Position numbers and translations under genes: made by a program. The notes under the pieces are model-generated. The model was not told where the DNA came from. It did no database searches and saw only the letters and a program-made list of their open reading frames with translations. From Curtobacterium herbarum (GTDB lineage Bacteria > Actinomycetota > Actinomycetes > Actinomycetales > Microbacteriaceae): 64,000 bases of DNA. The stretch is from NCBI RefSeq assembly GCF_016907335.1, contig NZ_JAFBBT010000001.1, positions 248,001-312,000 of the forward strand, read 5' to 3'. Shown piece by piece: positions 31,516-42,331 of the stretch (the stretch's first letter is position 1; each line of letters starts with the position of its first letter).

Positions 31516-32175
31516 ATGGCCACCACGACCGCAACCACGATCGACGTCCTCGACGCCTCGGGCGTGAAGTCCGGCTCCGTCGAGCTCCCCGCAGCGATCT
31601 TCGACGTCGAGACCAACGTCCCGCTCATCCACCAGGTCGTCACCGCGCAGCTCGCCGCCGCGCGTCAGGGCACCCACAAGACCAAGAACCGTGGCGAAGT
31701 CCGCGGTTCCGGTCGCAAGCCGTTCAAGCAGAAGGGCACCGGCCGCGCCCGTCAGGGTTCGGTCCGCGCTCCGGAGCACACCGGTGGTGGCGTCGTCCAC
31801 GGACCGACCCCGCGTGACTACTCGCAGCGCACCCCGAAGAAGATGATCGCCGCAGCTCTGCTCGGCTCGCTCTCGGACCGCGCCCGCGGTGGCCGCATCT
31901 CCGCCGTGGAGGGCTTCGTCGAGGCAGAACTGCCGTCGACCAAGACCGCTCGCACGCTGCTGGAGAAGGTCGCACCCGTCAAGCACGTCCTCATCGTGCT
32001 CGAGTCGGGCGACGAGCTGACGCTGAAGAGCGTCCGCAACCTGCCGAACGTCCACGCGCTCTCGTACGGCCAGCTGAACGCCTACGACGTCCTCCGTGCG
32101 GACGCCGTCGTCTTCAGCAAGAGCGCCCTTGACGCCTTCATCGCGTCGAAGACCGCGAAGGAGATCACCGCATGA
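31516..32175 (+). CDS. rplD: 50S ribosomal protein L4
   Basis: 219 residues with the exit-tunnel loop [33 protein letters not shown] and the C-terminal nucleotide-binding-like domain ([22 protein letters not shown]). The ATG at 31516 is taken; an in-frame GTG two codons earlier overlaps the rplC stop and is an alternative. L4 is the repressor of the S10 operon in E. coli. Ends with ATGA overlap to rplW. Confidence 0.97.
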   Translation: MATTTATTIDVLDASGVKSGSVELPAAIFDVETNVPLIHQVVTAQLAAARQGTHKTKNRGEVRGSGRKPFKQKGTGRARQGSVRAPEHTGGGVVHGPTPRDYSQRTPKKMIAAALLGSLSDRARGGRISAVEGFVEAELPSTKTARTLLEKVAPVKHVLIVLESGDELTLKSVRNLPNVHALSYGQLNAYDVLRADAVVFSKSALDAFIASKTAKEITA

Positions 32176-32471
32176 GCGGCTTCAACAAGGACCCGCGCGA
32201 CATCATCATCTCGCCGGTCGTGTCGGAGAAGAGCTACGGCCTCATCGACCAGGGCAAGTACACGTTCCTCGTGGACCCCCGTGCGAACAAGACCGAGATC
32301 AAGCTCGCGATCGAGAAGATCTTCGACGTCAAGGTCGCCGGCATCAACACGCTGAACCGTCCGGGCAAGACCCGCCGGACCAAGTTCGGGATCGGCAAGC
32401 GCAAGGACACCAAGCGCGCCATCGTGACGCTCAAGTCCGGTTCGATCGACATCTTCACGGCTGTCGGCTGA
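32172..32471 (+). CDS. rplW: 50S ribosomal protein L23
   Basis: 99 residues at the polypeptide-exit port, docking site for trigger factor and SRP. Conserved [20 protein letters not shown] and [29 protein letters not shown]. Four-base overlap with rplD, 18 bases before rplB. Confidence 0.97.
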   Translation: MSGFNKDPRDIIISPVVSEKSYGLIDQGKYTFLVDPRANKTEIKLAIEKIFDVKVAGINTLNRPGKTRRTKFGIGKRKDTKRAIVTLKSGSIDIFTAVG

Positions 32472-32489
32472 GGACCAGAGGGATAAATC

Positions 32490-33329
<840 letters not shown>

Positions 33330-33340
33330 GAGTTCCGAAG

Positions 33341-33622
33341 ATGCCACGCAGTCTGAAGAAGGGCCCCTTCGTCGACGAGCACCTGCTCCGCAAGGTCGTC
33401 ACGCAGAACGAGGCCAACACCAAGAACGTGATCCGCACCTGGTCGCGACGGTCGATGATCGTCCCGAACATGCTCGGTCACACCATCGCGGTGCACGACG
33501 GTCGGAAGCACATCCCGGTCTTCGTCACCGAGTCGATGGTCGGTCACAAGCTCGGCGAGTTCGCGCCGACCCGCACCTTCCGCGGCCACGTGAAGGACGA
33601 CAAGAAGGGCCGTCGCCGCTAA
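33341..33622 (+). CDS. rpsS: 30S ribosomal protein S19
   Basis: 93 residues; [18 protein letters not shown] and [27 protein letters not shown] are characteristic. Binds the 30S head with S13. ATG 11 bases after the rplB stop. Confidence 0.98.
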   Translation: MPRSLKKGPFVDEHLLRKVVTQNEANTKNVIRTWSRRSMIVPNMLGHTIAVHDGRKHIPVFVTESMVGHKLGEFAPTRTFRGHVKDDKKGRRR

Positions 33623-33647
33623 GGCGGCGACGCAGAGGAGGAACGAA

Positions 33648-34040
33648 ATGGTGGAGTCGATCGCACGCGTGCGACACATCCGCGTCACGCCTCAGAAGGC
33701 CCGTCGCGTCATCCAGCTGATCCGCGGCAAGCAGGCCCACGAGGCGCTCGCCATCCTGAAGTTCGCCCCCCAGGGCGCTTCGGAGCCCGTGTACAAGCTG
33801 GTCGCCTCGGCGATCGCGAACGCACGGGTCAAGGCGGACTCGACGAACAGCTTCCTCGACGAACGCGACCTCTACGTGAGCAGCGTCTTCGTCGACGAGG
33901 GCACGACCCTGAAGCGGTTCCAGCCGCGCGCCCAGGGCCGCGCCTTCCGCATCAACAAGCGCACGAGCCACATCACGGTCGTCCTCGCGACGCCGGATGA
34001 GGCCGAGGCTGCCGCGACGAGCAAGAAGGCGAGCAAGTAA
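33648..34040 (+). CDS. rplV: 50S ribosomal protein L22
   Basis: 130 residues; the exit-tunnel beta-hairpin region ([31 protein letters not shown]) is conserved and unaltered. ATG after GAGGAGGAACGAA. The stop shares a base with the rpsC start. Confidence 0.97.
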   Translation: MVESIARVRHIRVTPQKARRVIQLIRGKQAHEALAILKFAPQGASEPVYKLVASAIANARVKADSTNSFLDERDLYVSSVFVDEGTTLKRFQPRAQGRAFRINKRTSHITVVLATPDEAEAAATSKKASK

Positions 34041-34852
34041 TGGGCCAGAAGGTCAACCCGTACGGCTTCCGTCTCGGGATCACGACGGACCACATCTCCC
34101 ACTGGTTCGCCGACAGCACGAAGAAGGGTCAGCGTTACGCCGACTTCGTGGCCGAGGACATCAAGATCCGTCAGTTCCTGACGAAGAGCCTCGACCGCGC
34201 GGGCGTTGCCCGCATCGAGCTGGAGCGCACCCGTGACCGCGTCCGCGTGGACATCCACACGGCGCGCCCGGGCATCGTCATCGGTCGCCGCGGCGCCGAG
34301 GCCGAGCGCATCCGGAGCGAGCTCGAGAAGCTCACCAAGAAGCAGATCCAGCTCAACATCCTCGAGGTCAAGAACCCCGAGACCGAGGCTCAGCTCGTCG
34401 CGCAGGGCATCGCCGAGCAGCTCTCCGCCCGTGTCGCGTTCCGTCGCGCCATGCGCAAGGGCCTGCAGGGTGCACAGCGTGCCGGCGCCAAGGGTGTCCG
34501 CATCCAGGTGTCGGGTCGCCTCGGCGGCGCCGAGATGTCCCGTTCGGAGTTCTACCGCGAGGGCCGCGTGCCCCTGCACACCCTCCGTGCGAACATCGAC
34601 TACGGCTTCTACGAGGCCCGGACCACGTTCGGCCGCATCGGCGTGAAGGTCTGGATCTACAAGGGCGACATCACGAACAAGGAGCTCGCTCGCGAGCAGG
34701 CGAACCAGCGTTCGTCCCGCCCGGAGCGTCGTGGTGGCGGCAACGACCGTCGTGGCGGCGGCCCCCGTGGCGACCGCAACGACCGTGGTGGCGACCGTCG
34801 CGAGCAGCAGGCCCCGCAGGACGCGCCGGCCGGCGCAGGAGTTGAGGCGTAA
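34040..34852 (+). CDS. rpsC: 30S ribosomal protein S3 with an Arg/Gly-rich C-terminal tail
   Basis: 270 residues. The N-terminal KH domain ([19 protein letters not shown]) and the C-terminal S3 domain ([32 protein letters not shown]) are standard; S3 lines the mRNA entry channel and acts in the ribosomal helicase with S4 and S5. Residues about 222-270 form an extra tail with repeated RRGGG, RGD and DRGG elements followed by an acidic/Ala end. A similar Arg/Gly block occurs in S5. The tail DNA is itself repetitive (CGTGGTGGCGGC units). Confidence 0.97.
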   Translation: MGQKVNPYGFRLGITTDHISHWFADSTKKGQRYADFVAEDIKIRQFLTKSLDRAGVARIELERTRDRVRVDIHTARPGIVIGRRGAEAERIRSELEKLTKKQIQLNILEVKNPETEAQLVAQGIAEQLSARVAFRRAMRKGLQGAQRAGAKGVRIQVSGRLGGAEMSRSEFYREGRVPLHTLRANIDYGFYEARTTFGRIGVKVWIYKGDITNKELAREQANQRSSRPERRGGGNDRRGGGPRGDRNDRGGDRREQQAPQDAPAGAGVEA

Positions 34853-34854
34853 TC

Positions 34855-35274
34855 ATGCTTATCCCCCGTCGAGTCAAGCACCGCAAGCAGCACCACCCGA
34901 AGCGTTCGGGTCAGGCGACCGGTGGCACGAAGGTCTCCTTCGGTGAGTACGGAATCCAGGCGCTCACCCCGGCCTACGTGACCAACCGTCAGATCGAGTC
35001 CGCTCGTATCGCCATGACGCGGCACATCAAGCGTGGCGGCAAGGTGTGGATCAACATCTACCCGGACCGCCCGCTGACCAAGAAGCCCGCTGAGACCCGA
35101 ATGGGTTCCGGTAAGGGTTCGCCCGAGTGGTGGGTCGCCAACGTCAAGCCGGGTCGCGTGCTCTTCGAGCTCGCCGGCGTGAGCGACGAGGTCGCTCGCG
35201 AGGCACTGACCCGTGCAATTCACAAGCTGCCCCTCAAGGCACGCATCATCAAGCGCGAGGAGGGCGACGCATAA
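34855..35274 (+). CDS. rplP: 50S ribosomal protein L16
   Basis: 139 residues; [23 protein letters not shown] start and the conserved loop [24 protein letters not shown] near the A-site tRNA elbow. The start is two bases after the rpsC stop; the stop overlaps the rpmC start (TAATG). Confidence 0.98.
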   Translation: MLIPRRVKHRKQHHPKRSGQATGGTKVSFGEYGIQALTPAYVTNRQIESARIAMTRHIKRGGKVWINIYPDRPLTKKPAETRMGSGKGSPEWWVANVKPGRVLFELAGVSDEVAREALTRAIHKLPLKARIIKREEGDA

Positions 35275-35594
35275 TGGCGATCGGTTCCAAGGAGCTCCGT
35301 CCGACGGAGCTCGACACGTTCGAGAACGAGCGTCTCGCTGACGAGCTGAAGAAGGCCAAGGAGGAGCTGTTCAACCTCCGCTTCCAGTCGGCCACCGGCC
35401 AGCTGGAGAGCCACGGCCGTCTCCGTGCCGTCAAGCGCGACATCGCGCGCATCTACACCGTGCTCCGTGAGCGCGAGCTCGGCATCCGTGCCACGCCCGC
35501 GCCCGTCGAGACCGCCCCGAAGGCCAAGAAGTCGTCGAAGAAGGCCGAGAAGCCGGCTGAGTCGACCGAGGCCGCGACCGCCGAGGAGAACTGA
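35274..35594 (+). CDS. rpmC: 50S ribosomal protein L29 with a C-terminal extension
   Basis: 106 residues. The two-helix L29 body occupies about 1-72 ([31 protein letters not shown] ... [19 protein letters not shown]). Residues 73-106 are an extra Ala/Lys/Glu-rich tail ([19 protein letters not shown]), longer than the usual 65-80-residue family. Start overlaps the rplP stop by one base. L29 sits next to L23 at the tunnel exit, so the tail would be exposed there. Confidence 0.95.
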   Translation: MAIGSKELRPTELDTFENERLADELKKAKEELFNLRFQSATGQLESHGRLRAVKRDIARIYTVLRERELGIRATPAPVETAPKAKKSSKKAEKPAESTEAATAEEN

Positions 35595-35878
35595 TGGCCA
35601 CCGAAGAGAAGGACTCCGCCGCCGTCACCCGCGGCTACCGCAAGACCCGTCGTGGCTACGTCACGAGCGACAAGATGGACAAGACGATCGTCGTCGAGGT
35701 CGAGGACCGCGTGAAGCACGCTCTCTACGGCAAGGTCATCCGTCGCACGTCGAAGGTCAAGGCCCACGACGAGCAGGGTTCCGCCGGTGTCGGCGACCTG
35801 GTCGTCATCAGCGAGACCCGTCCCCTCAGCGCCACGAAGCGCTGGCGCCTGGTCGAGATCCTCGAGAAGGCCAAGTAG
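35594..35878 (+). CDS. rpsQ: 30S ribosomal protein S17
   Basis: 94 residues; [42 protein letters not shown] and the [23 protein letters not shown] ending are diagnostic. Start overlaps the rpmC stop by one base (TGATG). Last gene of the S10 cluster; 31 bases before rplN. Confidence 0.97.
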   Translation: MATEEKDSAAVTRGYRKTRRGYVTSDKMDKTIVVEVEDRVKHALYGKVIRRTSKVKAHDEQGSAGVGDLVVISETRPLSATKRWRLVEILEKAK

Positions 35879-35909
35879 GCCTCGGCCCGCTTCGGAATAG
35901 GAGACAGCA

Positions 35910-36278
35910 GTGATTCAGCAGGAATCCCGCCTGAAGGTGGCTGACAACACGGGCGCCAAGGAGATCCTCACCATCCGTGTTCTCGGCGGCTCGGGTCGTC
36001 GCTACGCCGGCCTCGGTGACGTCATCGTCGCCACGGTGAAGGACGCCATCCCCGGCGGCAACGTGAAGAAGGGTGACGTCGTCAAGGCGGTCATCGTTCG
36101 CACCAAGAAGGAGACCCGTCGTGCCGACGGCTCCTACATCAAGTTCGACGAGAACGCGGCAGTGATCCTCAAGGCTGACGGCGACCCGCGCGGAACCCGC
36201 ATCTTCGGGCCGATCGGTCGCGAGCTCCGTGACAAGAAGTTCATGAAGATCATCTCGCTCGCGCCGGAGGTGCTGTAA
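35910..36278 (+). CDS. rplN: 50S ribosomal protein L14
   Basis: 122 residues, the invariant family length; [19 protein letters not shown] start and [24 protein letters not shown] end. GTG start after TAGGAGA. First gene of the spc cluster. Confidence 0.98.
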   Translation: MIQQESRLKVADNTGAKEILTIRVLGGSGRRYAGLGDVIVATVKDAIPGGNVKKGDVVKAVIVRTKKETRRADGSYIKFDENAAVILKADGDPRGTRIFGPIGRELRDKKFMKIISLAPEVL

Positions 36279-36281
36279 GCC

Positions 36282-36635
36282 ATGGCGAACATCAAGAAGG
36301 GTGACCTGGTCCAGGTCATCACGGGTGCCACGCAGGAGCGTGGCGGCGACCGCGGCAAGCAGGGCAAGGTCATCGAGGTCCGCGGCGACCGTCTGGTCGT
36401 CGAGGGCATCAACTTCGTGACCAAGCACGTCCGCGTCGGTCAGACCCAGCGCGGCTCGAAGACCGGTGGCATCGAGCAGCACGAAGCTCCGATCCACGTG
36501 TCGAACGTCGCGATCGTCGACCCGAAGACCAAGAAGCCGACCCGCGTCGGTTTCCGCAACGAAGAGGTGGAGAAGGACGGCGTCACCAAGACCGTCCGCG
36601 TCCGCTACGCCAAGAAGTCTGGTGAGAAGCTCTGA
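36282..36635 (+). CDS. rplX: 50S ribosomal protein L24
   Basis: 117 residues; the KOW motif [28 protein letters not shown] and the [29 protein letters not shown] region are conserved. Assembly initiator of the 50S subunit. The stop overlaps the rplE start (TGATG). Confidence 0.97.
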   Translation: MANIKKGDLVQVITGATQERGGDRGKQGKVIEVRGDRLVVEGINFVTKHVRVGQTQRGSKTGGIEQHEAPIHVSNVAIVDPKTKKPTRVGFRNEEVEKDGVTKTVRVRYAKKSGEKL

Positions 36636-37225
36636 TGACCGACACGACTGCCGCGACTGCTGAGAAAGTTCAGCCGCGCCTGAAGCAGAAGTACCGCAGC
36701 GAGATCAAGGCGGCGCTGACCGAGCAGTTCGGTTACGCGAACGTCAACCAGGTCCCCGGCCTGGTCAAGGTCGTCGTCAACACCGGTGTCGGTGAGGCCG
36801 CGCGCGACTCGAAGATCATCGAAGGTGCCATCAAGGACCTCACGGCGATCACCGGTCAGAAGCCGCAGGTCACGCTGGCCCGCAAGTCCATCGCGCAGTT
36901 CAAGCTGCGTGAGGGCCAGGCCATCGGCGCACACGTCACCCTCCGCGGTGACCGTGCGTGGGAGTTCCTGGACCGCCTGCTGTCGCTGGCACTGCCGCGC
37001 ATCCGCGACTTCCGCGGTCTGAGCGACCGCCAGTTCGACGGCAACGGCAACTACACCTTCGGTCTCTCGGAGCAGAGCGTGTTCCACGAGATCGACCAGG
37101 ACCGCATCGACCGCGTGCGTGGCTTCGACATCACTGTCGTCACCACCGCGAAGACGGACGACGAAGGCCGCGCGCTGCTCCGCCAGCTCGGCTTCCCGTT
37201 CCGTTCGGGCGAGCAGACGGTCTAA
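36635..37225 (+). CDS. rplE: 50S ribosomal protein L5
   Basis: 196 residues; [41 protein letters not shown], and [26 protein letters not shown] at the 5S rRNA-binding face. In many actinobacteria rpsN (zinc-type S14) follows; here a hairpin and then rpsH follow instead. Confidence 0.98.
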   Translation: MTDTTAATAEKVQPRLKQKYRSEIKAALTEQFGYANVNQVPGLVKVVVNTGVGEAARDSKIIEGAIKDLTAITGQKPQVTLARKSIAQFKLREGQAIGAHVTLRGDRAWEFLDRLLSLALPRIRDFRGLSDRQFDGNGNYTFGLSEQSVFHEIDQDRIDRVRGFDITVVTTAKTDDEGRALLRQLGFPFRSGEQTV

Positions 37226-37240
37226 GCTACTCCGGGCGGC

Positions 37241-37273
37241 GCGGGCCGGAGGAGTTCATCTCCTCCGGCCCGC
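37241..37273 (+). promoter_or_regulatory. strong hairpin in the rplE-rpsH gap, where rpsN is often found
   Basis: A perfect 14-bp stem (GCGGGCCGGAGGAG with CTCCTCCGGCCCGC) with loop TTCAT lies 15 bases after rplE. The 158-base gap contains no S14-like reading frame in any frame that could be read by eye. The hairpin may be an attenuator or partial terminator inside the spc operon. A second weak pair (GATCCC/GGGATC) follows near 37292-37316. Confidence 0.7.
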
Positions 37274-37383
37274 ACGCACGAAGTCACACCGATCCCGGGG
37301 AACCGCCCTGGGATCACATCGATCGTCGAGGTCGGCACTCGTGGAACGGGTGATCGAAACCGGACGAAGAACGGATACGCATC

Positions 37384-37782
37384 ATGACGATGACTGATCC
37401 GGTCGCAGACATGCTGACCAGATTGCGGAACGCGAACTCGGCGCACCACGACGCCGTCTCGCTTCCGAGCTCCAAGCTCAAGCAGACCATCGCTGACATC
37501 CTCAAGCGCGAGGGTTACATCAGCGAGTGGAAGGTCGAGGACGCCCGCGTCGGGCAGACCCTGACCATCGAACTCAAGTACGGCCCCGAACGCGAGCGTT
37601 CGATCGCCGGCATCAAGCGCGTCTCGAAGCCGGGCCTCCGCGTCTACGCGAAGTCGACCGAGCTGCCCCGTGTCCTCGGTGGCCTCGGCGTGGCGATCCT
37701 GTCGACCTCCTCGGGGCTCCTGACCGACCGCGAAGCCGAGCAGAAGGGCGTGGGTGGGGAAGTCCTCGCCTACGTTTGGTGA
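37384..37782 (+). CDS. rpsH: 30S ribosomal protein S8
   Basis: 132 residues; [32 protein letters not shown] and the C-terminal [31 protein letters not shown] are diagnostic. S8 represses the spc operon in E. coli by binding near rplE. ATG six bases before rplF after its TGA. Confidence 0.98.
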   Translation: MTMTDPVADMLTRLRNANSAHHDAVSLPSSKLKQTIADILKREGYISEWKVEDARVGQTLTIELKYGPERERSIAGIKRVSKPGLRVYAKSTELPRVLGGLGVAILSTSSGLLTDREAEQKGVGGEVLAYVW

Positions 37783-37788
37783 TCGATC

Positions 37789-38325
37789 ATGTCTCGTATC
37801 GGACGTCTCCCAATCGACATCCCGGCCGGAGCGACCGTCTCGGTCGACGGCCAGAACGTCGCCGTCAAGGGCCCGAAGGGCGAGCTCACGCTCGTCATCG
37901 CTGAGCCCATCCAGGCCACCGTCGAGGACAACCAGGTCCTCGTCAGCCGCCCGGACGACGAGCGTTCCTCCCGCGCGCTGCACGGCCTCACCCGGTCGCT
38001 CATCGCCAACCAGATCATCGGCGTGACCCAGGGCTACTCCAAGGGCCTCGAGGTCGTCGGTACCGGTTACCGCGTGGCCGCCAAGGGCAGCGACCTCGAG
38101 TTCGCGCTCGGGTACTCGCACCCGATCACGGTCAACCCGCCGGCGGGCATCAGCTTCGCCGTCGAGGGCAACAACAAGGTCACCGTGAACGGCATCGACA
38201 AGCAGCTCGTCGGTGAGGTCGCGGCCAACATCCGCAAGCTGCGCAAGCCCGAGCCCTACAAGGGCAAGGGTGTCCGCTACGCCGGCGAGATCGTGCGCCG
38301 CAAGGCCGGAAAGTCAGGTAAGTGA
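37789..38325 (+). CDS. rplF: 50S ribosomal protein L6
   Basis: 178 residues with the two tandem L6 domains; [18 protein letters not shown] start and the C-terminal signature [25 protein letters not shown]. Near the sarcin-ricin loop. Followed directly by rplR. Confidence 0.98.
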   Translation: MSRIGRLPIDIPAGATVSVDGQNVAVKGPKGELTLVIAEPIQATVEDNQVLVSRPDDERSSRALHGLTRSLIANQIIGVTQGYSKGLEVVGTGYRVAAKGSDLEFALGYSHPITVNPPAGISFAVEGNNKVTVNGIDKQLVGEVAANIRKLRKPEPYKGKGVRYAGEIVRRKAGKSGK

Positions 38326-38327
38326 TC

Positions 38328-38705
38328 ATGGCCATCGGAACTCGTACTCGAGGCAAGAGCAAGGCGGCCGCCAAGGCCCGCCGCCACAACCGTCTCCGGA
38401 AGAAGATCGCCGGGACCGAGACCCGTCCCCGCCTCGCCGTCACCCGGTCGTCACGTCACGTGTTCGTCCAGGTCATCGACGACGCGAAGGGTCACACCCT
38501 CGCCAGCGCATCGACGATGGAGGCCGACCTCCGCTCGTTCGACGGCGACAAGACCGCCAAGGCCCGTCGTGTCGGCGAGCTCGTCGCCGAGCGCGCGAAG
38601 TCGGCTGGCGTCGAAGCCGTGGTCTTCGACCGCGGTGGTAGCAAGTACGCCGGTCGCGTCGCCGCGATCGCCGACGGTGCCCGTGAAGGAGGGCTGAACC
38701 TGTGA
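38328..38705 (+). CDS. rplR: 50S ribosomal protein L18
   Basis: 125 residues, 5S rRNA-binding. The basic N-terminus ([36 protein letters not shown]) and [24 protein letters not shown] end are typical. The ATG at 38328 is used; an in-frame GTG at 38322 overlapping the rplF stop is possible. Overlaps rpsE by four bases (GTGA). Confidence 0.97.
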   Translation: MAIGTRTRGKSKAAAKARRHNRLRKKIAGTETRPRLAVTRSSRHVFVQVIDDAKGHTLASASTMEADLRSFDGDKTAKARRVGELVAERAKSAGVEAVVFDRGGSKYAGRVAAIADGAREGGLNL

Positions 38706-39586
38706 GCGACATCGCGAACACCAACGACGACGCCGAGGTCAAGGCCGAGGCCACGACCGACGCCGAGGTCGAGACGACCACCGACGCTGCGACCGAGGCG
38801 GACACCGCCGCGGAGAGCACCGACGCGGCTGAGACGACCGAGACGACCGACGCAGACGCCAAGGCCCCCGCGGCCAAGGAGCCTGAGGTCCCCGTCGTCG
38901 AGCGTCCCGTCGAGACCGCTGCGGGTTCGGCTTCGAACAACCGCGACTCCGTCGACAACCGTGGCCGCCGTGGTGGCGGCAGCGGTGCCGGCCGTGACCG
39001 CCAGCAGGGTGGACGCGGCGGCAACGACCGGAGCGGGCGAGGTGGCGACAGCCAGTTCCTCGAGCGCGTCGTCACCATCAACCGCGTCTCCAAGGTCGTC
39101 AAGGGTGGTCGTCGCTTCAGCTTCACCGCACTCGTCGTCGTCGGTGACGGCAACGGTCTGGTGGGCGTCGGCTACGGCAAGGCCCGCGAGGTCCCGACCG
39201 CCATCTCGAAGGGCGTCGAAGAGGCCAAGAAGAACTTCTTCCGCGTCCCCCGCGTCGGCAACACGATCCCGCACCCGGTGCAGGGTGAAGCCGCCGCTGG
39301 CGTCGTCCTCCTGCGTCCGGCCGCGGCCGGTACCGGTGTCATCGCCGGTGGTCCGGTCCGCGCCGTGCTCGAGTGCGCCGGCATCCACGACGTCCTGAGC
39401 AAGTCGCTCGGCTCGTCGAACACCATCAACATCGTGCACGCCACGGTCGAGGCCCTCAAGCAGCTCGAGGAGCCCCGCGCCGTCGCAGCACGTCGTGGCC
39501 TCCCCGTCGACCACGTCGTGCCGGCTCGCCTGCTGAAGGCCGAAGCAGCTGCGCGTGCCGCCGCGAACGAGAAGGCAGGTGCCTGA
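38702..39586 (+). CDS. rpsE: 30S ribosomal protein S5 with a 117-residue N-terminal extension
   Basis: 294 residues, far longer than the usual 165-220. The S5 core starts near residue 118 ([40 protein letters not shown]) and is complete. Residues 1-60 are an acidic Ala/Thr/Glu/Asp block and about 86-115 an Arg/Gly-rich block ([29 protein letters not shown]). S5 shares the mRNA entry channel with S3, whose C-terminus carries a matching tail. The GTG at 38702 overlaps rplR and is the only start before the extension; an internal start would be unusual. Confidence 0.96.
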   Translation: MSDIANTNDDAEVKAEATTDAEVETTTDAATEADTAAESTDAAETTETTDADAKAPAAKEPEVPVVERPVETAAGSASNNRDSVDNRGRRGGGSGAGRDRQQGGRGGNDRSGRGGDSQFLERVVTINRVSKVVKGGRRFSFTALVVVGDGNGLVGVGYGKAREVPTAISKGVEEAKKNFFRVPRVGNTIPHPVQGEAAAGVVLLRPAAAGTGVIAGGPVRAVLECAGIHDVLSKSLGSSNTINIVHATVEALKQLEEPRAVAARRGLPVDHVVPARLLKAEAAARAAANEKAGA

Positions 39587-39771
39587 TGGCCATGCTGAAG
39601 ATCACGCAGACGAAGTCCGTCATCAGCGAGAAGCAGTACCAGCGCGACACGCTCCGCAGCCTGGGTCTCAAGCGCATCGGCCGTACGGTCCTGCGTGAGG
39701 ACAACGCCCAGAACCGCGGGTACGTCGCAACGGTGGCGCACCTCGTGAAGGTCGAGGAGGTCGACGCATGA
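39586..39771 (+). CDS. rpmD: 50S ribosomal protein L30
   Basis: 61 residues; [36 protein letters not shown] is characteristic. The start overlaps the rpsE stop (TGATG) and the stop overlaps rplO (ATGA). A second ATG two codons downstream is possible. Confidence 0.96.
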   Translation: MAMLKITQTKSVISEKQYQRDTLRSLGLKRIGRTVLREDNAQNRGYVATVAHLVKVEEVDA

Positions 39772-40232
39772 GCGACGAGAAGAACGAGCGCGTCCAGATC
39801 CTGAAGGTGCACCACCTTCGTCCGGCCGCTGGCTCGAAGAAGGACCGCACCCGTGTGGGTCGCGGTGAGGGCTCGAAGGGCAAGACCGCCGGCCGTGGCA
39901 CCAAGGGTCAGAAGGCCCGGTACCAGGTCAAGGTCGGCTTCGAGGGTGGGCAGATGCCGCTGCACATGCGCACCCCGAAGCTCCGCGGGTTCAAGAACCC
40001 GTTCCGCGTCGAGTACCAGCCCGTGAACCTGGACAAGATCGCGGAGCTCTACCCGAACGGTGGCGACGTCACCGTCGCGGACCTGGTCGCCAAGGGCGCC
40101 GTCCGCAAGAACGAGAAGGTCAAGGTTCTCGGTCAGGGTGACATCAGCGTGAAGCTCACGGTCACGGTCGACAAGGTCTCGGCATCCGCCGAGGAGAAGA
40201 TCGTGGCGGCGGGCGGCACCGTCACCAAGTAA
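39768..40232 (+). CDS. rplO: 50S ribosomal protein L15
   Basis: 154 residues; [40 protein letters not shown] is the conserved Gly-rich N-terminal extension. Last ribosomal gene of the spc cluster, followed by a terminator-like hairpin before secY. Confidence 0.98.
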   Translation: MSDEKNERVQILKVHHLRPAAGSKKDRTRVGRGEGSKGKTAGRGTKGQKARYQVKVGFEGGQMPLHMRTPKLRGFKNPFRVEYQPVNLDKIAELYPNGGDVTVADLVAKGAVRKNEKVKVLGQGDISVKLTVTVDKVSASAEEKIVAAGGTVTK

Positions 40233-40240
40233 GTCCCCGT

Positions 40241-40271
40241 CGGCGGCCCGCGCATTGCGCGCGGGCCGCCG
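40241..40271 (+). terminator. terminator or attenuator between rplO and secY
   Basis: 13-bp perfect stem (CGGCGGCCCGCGC with GCGCGGGCCGCCG), loop ATTGC, followed by TTACGGTTTCCTT. It suggests that secY-adk-map are at least partly transcribed from their own promoter in 40272-40410, but no clear promoter could be picked out there. Confidence 0.75.
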
Positions 40272-40410
40272 TTACGGTTTCCTTGATGGCAGGCCCGACA
40301 TGACGGCGTCGTTCGACGTGCGTCAACGGGCCACGGGGTCGGCGCTTCCGGCCACGGGCACCTCGCCCGGCTCGACCGGCCAGACCGGTCACAGAAGTTC
40401 GGAGTAACTC

Positions 40411-41733
40411 GTGTTCAGAGCGGTCGCGCGCATCATGCGCACCCCAGATCTTCGCAAGAAGATCGGCTTCACCCTGGCGATCATCGCGCTGTTCCGCCTG
40501 GGCTCGTACATCCCCGCACCGTTCGTCGACTACGCCAGCGTCCAGGCCTGCCTGGCGTCCGCGTCGTCCTCCGGTGGTCTCTACGACCTGATCAACCTGT
40601 TCTCCGGTGGCGCGCTCCTGAAGCTCTCGGTGTTCGCGCTCGGGATCATGCCGTACATCACGTCGTCGATCATCGTGCAGCTGTTGCGCGTGGTCATCCC
40701 GCACTTCGACTCCCTCTACAAGGAGGGCCAGTCCGGTCAGGCCAAGCTGACGCAGTACACGCGCTACCTCACGATCGCGCTGGGCGTGCTGCAGTCGACC
40801 ACCCTGATCACCGTCGCCCGCTCGGGCGCGCTGTTCGGTACGAGTGCGTCGGCGTCCTGCACGTCGATCATCTCGAACGACAGCTGGTACGCGATCCTGC
40901 TCATGGTCATCACCCTGACCGCCGGCACCGGCCTCATCATGTGGATGGGTGAGCTCGTCACCGAACGCGGTATCGGCAACGGCATGTCGCTGCTCATCTT
41001 CACCTCGATCGCCGCGCAGTTCCCCTCCGCGCTCTGGGCCATCGAGCAGTCGCAGTCCTTCGAGCTCTTCCTCTTCGTGATCCTGGTCGGCCTGGTGATC
41101 ATGATGGCCGTCGTGTTCGTCGAGCAGTCGCAACGACGGATCCCGGTGCAGTACGCCAAGCGCATGGTCGGTCGGCGCACCTACGGCGGCAACAACACGT
41201 ACATCCCGATCAAGGTGAACATGGCCGGCGTCGTGCCCGTCATCTTCGCGTCGTCGCTGCTGTACCTGCCGGCGCTGATCGCCCAGTTCAACCAGCCCTC
41301 GGACGGCTCCGCGCCGGCGCCGTGGGTGACCTGGATCCAGAGCAACCTGACCTCGGGTGACAACTGGTTCTACATGGTGCTGTACTTCCTGCTCATCGTC
41401 GGCTTCACGTACTTCTACGTCGCGATCACCTTCAACCCCGAAGAAGTCGCGGACAACATGAAGAAGTACGGCGGGTTCATCCCGGGCATCCGTGCCGGTC
41501 GTCCGACCGCCGAGTACCTCGACTTCGTCCTGACCCGGGTGACCTTGCCCGGCGCGCTCTACCTCGGTCTCATCGCGCTCATCCCGCTCGCAGCACTGGC
41601 GCTGTTCGGGGCGAACCAGAACTTCCCGTTCGGTGGTGCCAGCATCCTGATCATCGTGGGTGTCGGCCTCGAGACGGTGAAGCAGATCGACTCGCAGCTG
41701 CAGCAGCGTCACTACGAAGGGCTTCTCCGTTGA
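40411..41733 (+). CDS. secY: preprotein translocase channel subunit SecY
   Basis: 440 residues with ten transmembrane helices; forms the protein-conducting channel with SecE and SecG. Plug and TM2 region [27 protein letters not shown], the cytoplasmic loop [44 protein letters not shown] and the C-terminal [17 protein letters not shown] are conserved. GTG start after CGGAG; the stop overlaps the adk start. Confidence 0.98.
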   Translation: MFRAVARIMRTPDLRKKIGFTLAIIALFRLGSYIPAPFVDYASVQACLASASSSGGLYDLINLFSGGALLKLSVFALGIMPYITSSIIVQLLRVVIPHFDSLYKEGQSGQAKLTQYTRYLTIALGVLQSTTLITVARSGALFGTSASASCTSIISNDSWYAILLMVITLTAGTGLIMWMGELVTERGIGNGMSLLIFTSIAAQFPSALWAIEQSQSFELFLFVILVGLVIMMAVVFVEQSQRRIPVQYAKRMVGRRTYGGNNTYIPIKVNMAGVVPVIFASSLLYLPALIAQFNQPSDGSAPAPWVTWIQSNLTSGDNWFYMVLYFLLIVGFTYFYVAITFNPEEVADNMKKYGGFIPGIRAGRPTAEYLDFVLTRVTLPGALYLGLIALIPLAALALFGANQNFPFGGASILIIVGVGLETVKQIDSQLQQRHYEGLLR

Positions 41734-42320
41734 GCGCACGTCTCATCATCGTCGGACCTCCCGGAGCCGGGAAGGGCACGCAGGCCGGTCGGATCGCGTC
41801 GTCGTTCGGGATCCCCGCGATCTCGACCGGTGACATCTTCCGGAAGAACGTCTCCGAGGGCACGCCCCTCGGCCAGCGCGCCAAGGCGATCATGGACGCG
41901 GGCGAGTACGTCCCGGACGACCTGACGAACGAGCTCGTCCGTGACCGTCTGGCCGAGCCCGACGCGTCCGAGGGCTTCCTCCTAGACGGCTACCCGCGGA
42001 CCCCTGCCCAGGTGGAGTACCTCGACGGTCTCCTCGCCGAGCACGGCACCGGGATCGATGCGGTCGTGCAGCTCGTCGCCGACCAGGACGCGCTCGTCGG
42101 TCGGCTGCTGAACCGTGCCGCTGAACAGGGCCGCGCAGACGACAACGAGCAGACCATCCGCCGTCGTCAGCAGGTGTACCAGGAGCAGACCGCTCCGCTG
42201 GTCGCCGTCTACCAGCAGCGCGGTCTCGTCGTGGACGTCGACGGTCTCGGTGGCGTCGACGAGGTCGGCGACCGGATCGCGGCGGCACTGTCCGCCCGCG
42301 GCCTCGCAGCCTCGGTCTGA
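41730..42320 (+). CDS. adk: adenylate kinase (short LID form)
   Basis: Interconverts ATP+AMP and 2 ADP. 196 residues. P-loop [14 protein letters not shown]-binding [10 protein letters not shown] and [16 protein letters not shown] are present. The LID is the short type ([19 protein letters not shown]) without zinc cysteines, as in other actinobacteria. TTG start in TTGA overlapping secY, so translational coupling is likely. Confidence 0.97.
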   Translation: MSARLIIVGPPGAGKGTQAGRIASSFGIPAISTGDIFRKNVSEGTPLGQRAKAIMDAGEYVPDDLTNELVRDRLAEPDASEGFLLDGYPRTPAQVEYLDGLLAEHGTGIDAVVQLVADQDALVGRLLNRAAEQGRADDNEQTIRRRQQVYQEQTAPLVAVYQQRGLVVDVDGLGGVDEVGDRIAAALSARGLAASV

Positions 42321-42331
42321 CCAGGAACGCC

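Noticed and set aside
37226..37383. A short rpsN hidden in the rplE-rpsH gap
   Set aside because: No frame with the S14 CxxC...CxxC pattern or basic core can be read; the gap is taken up by hairpins.
41845..42330. Zinc-binding LID in adenylate kinase
   Set aside because: The LID segment has no cysteines and is of the short type.
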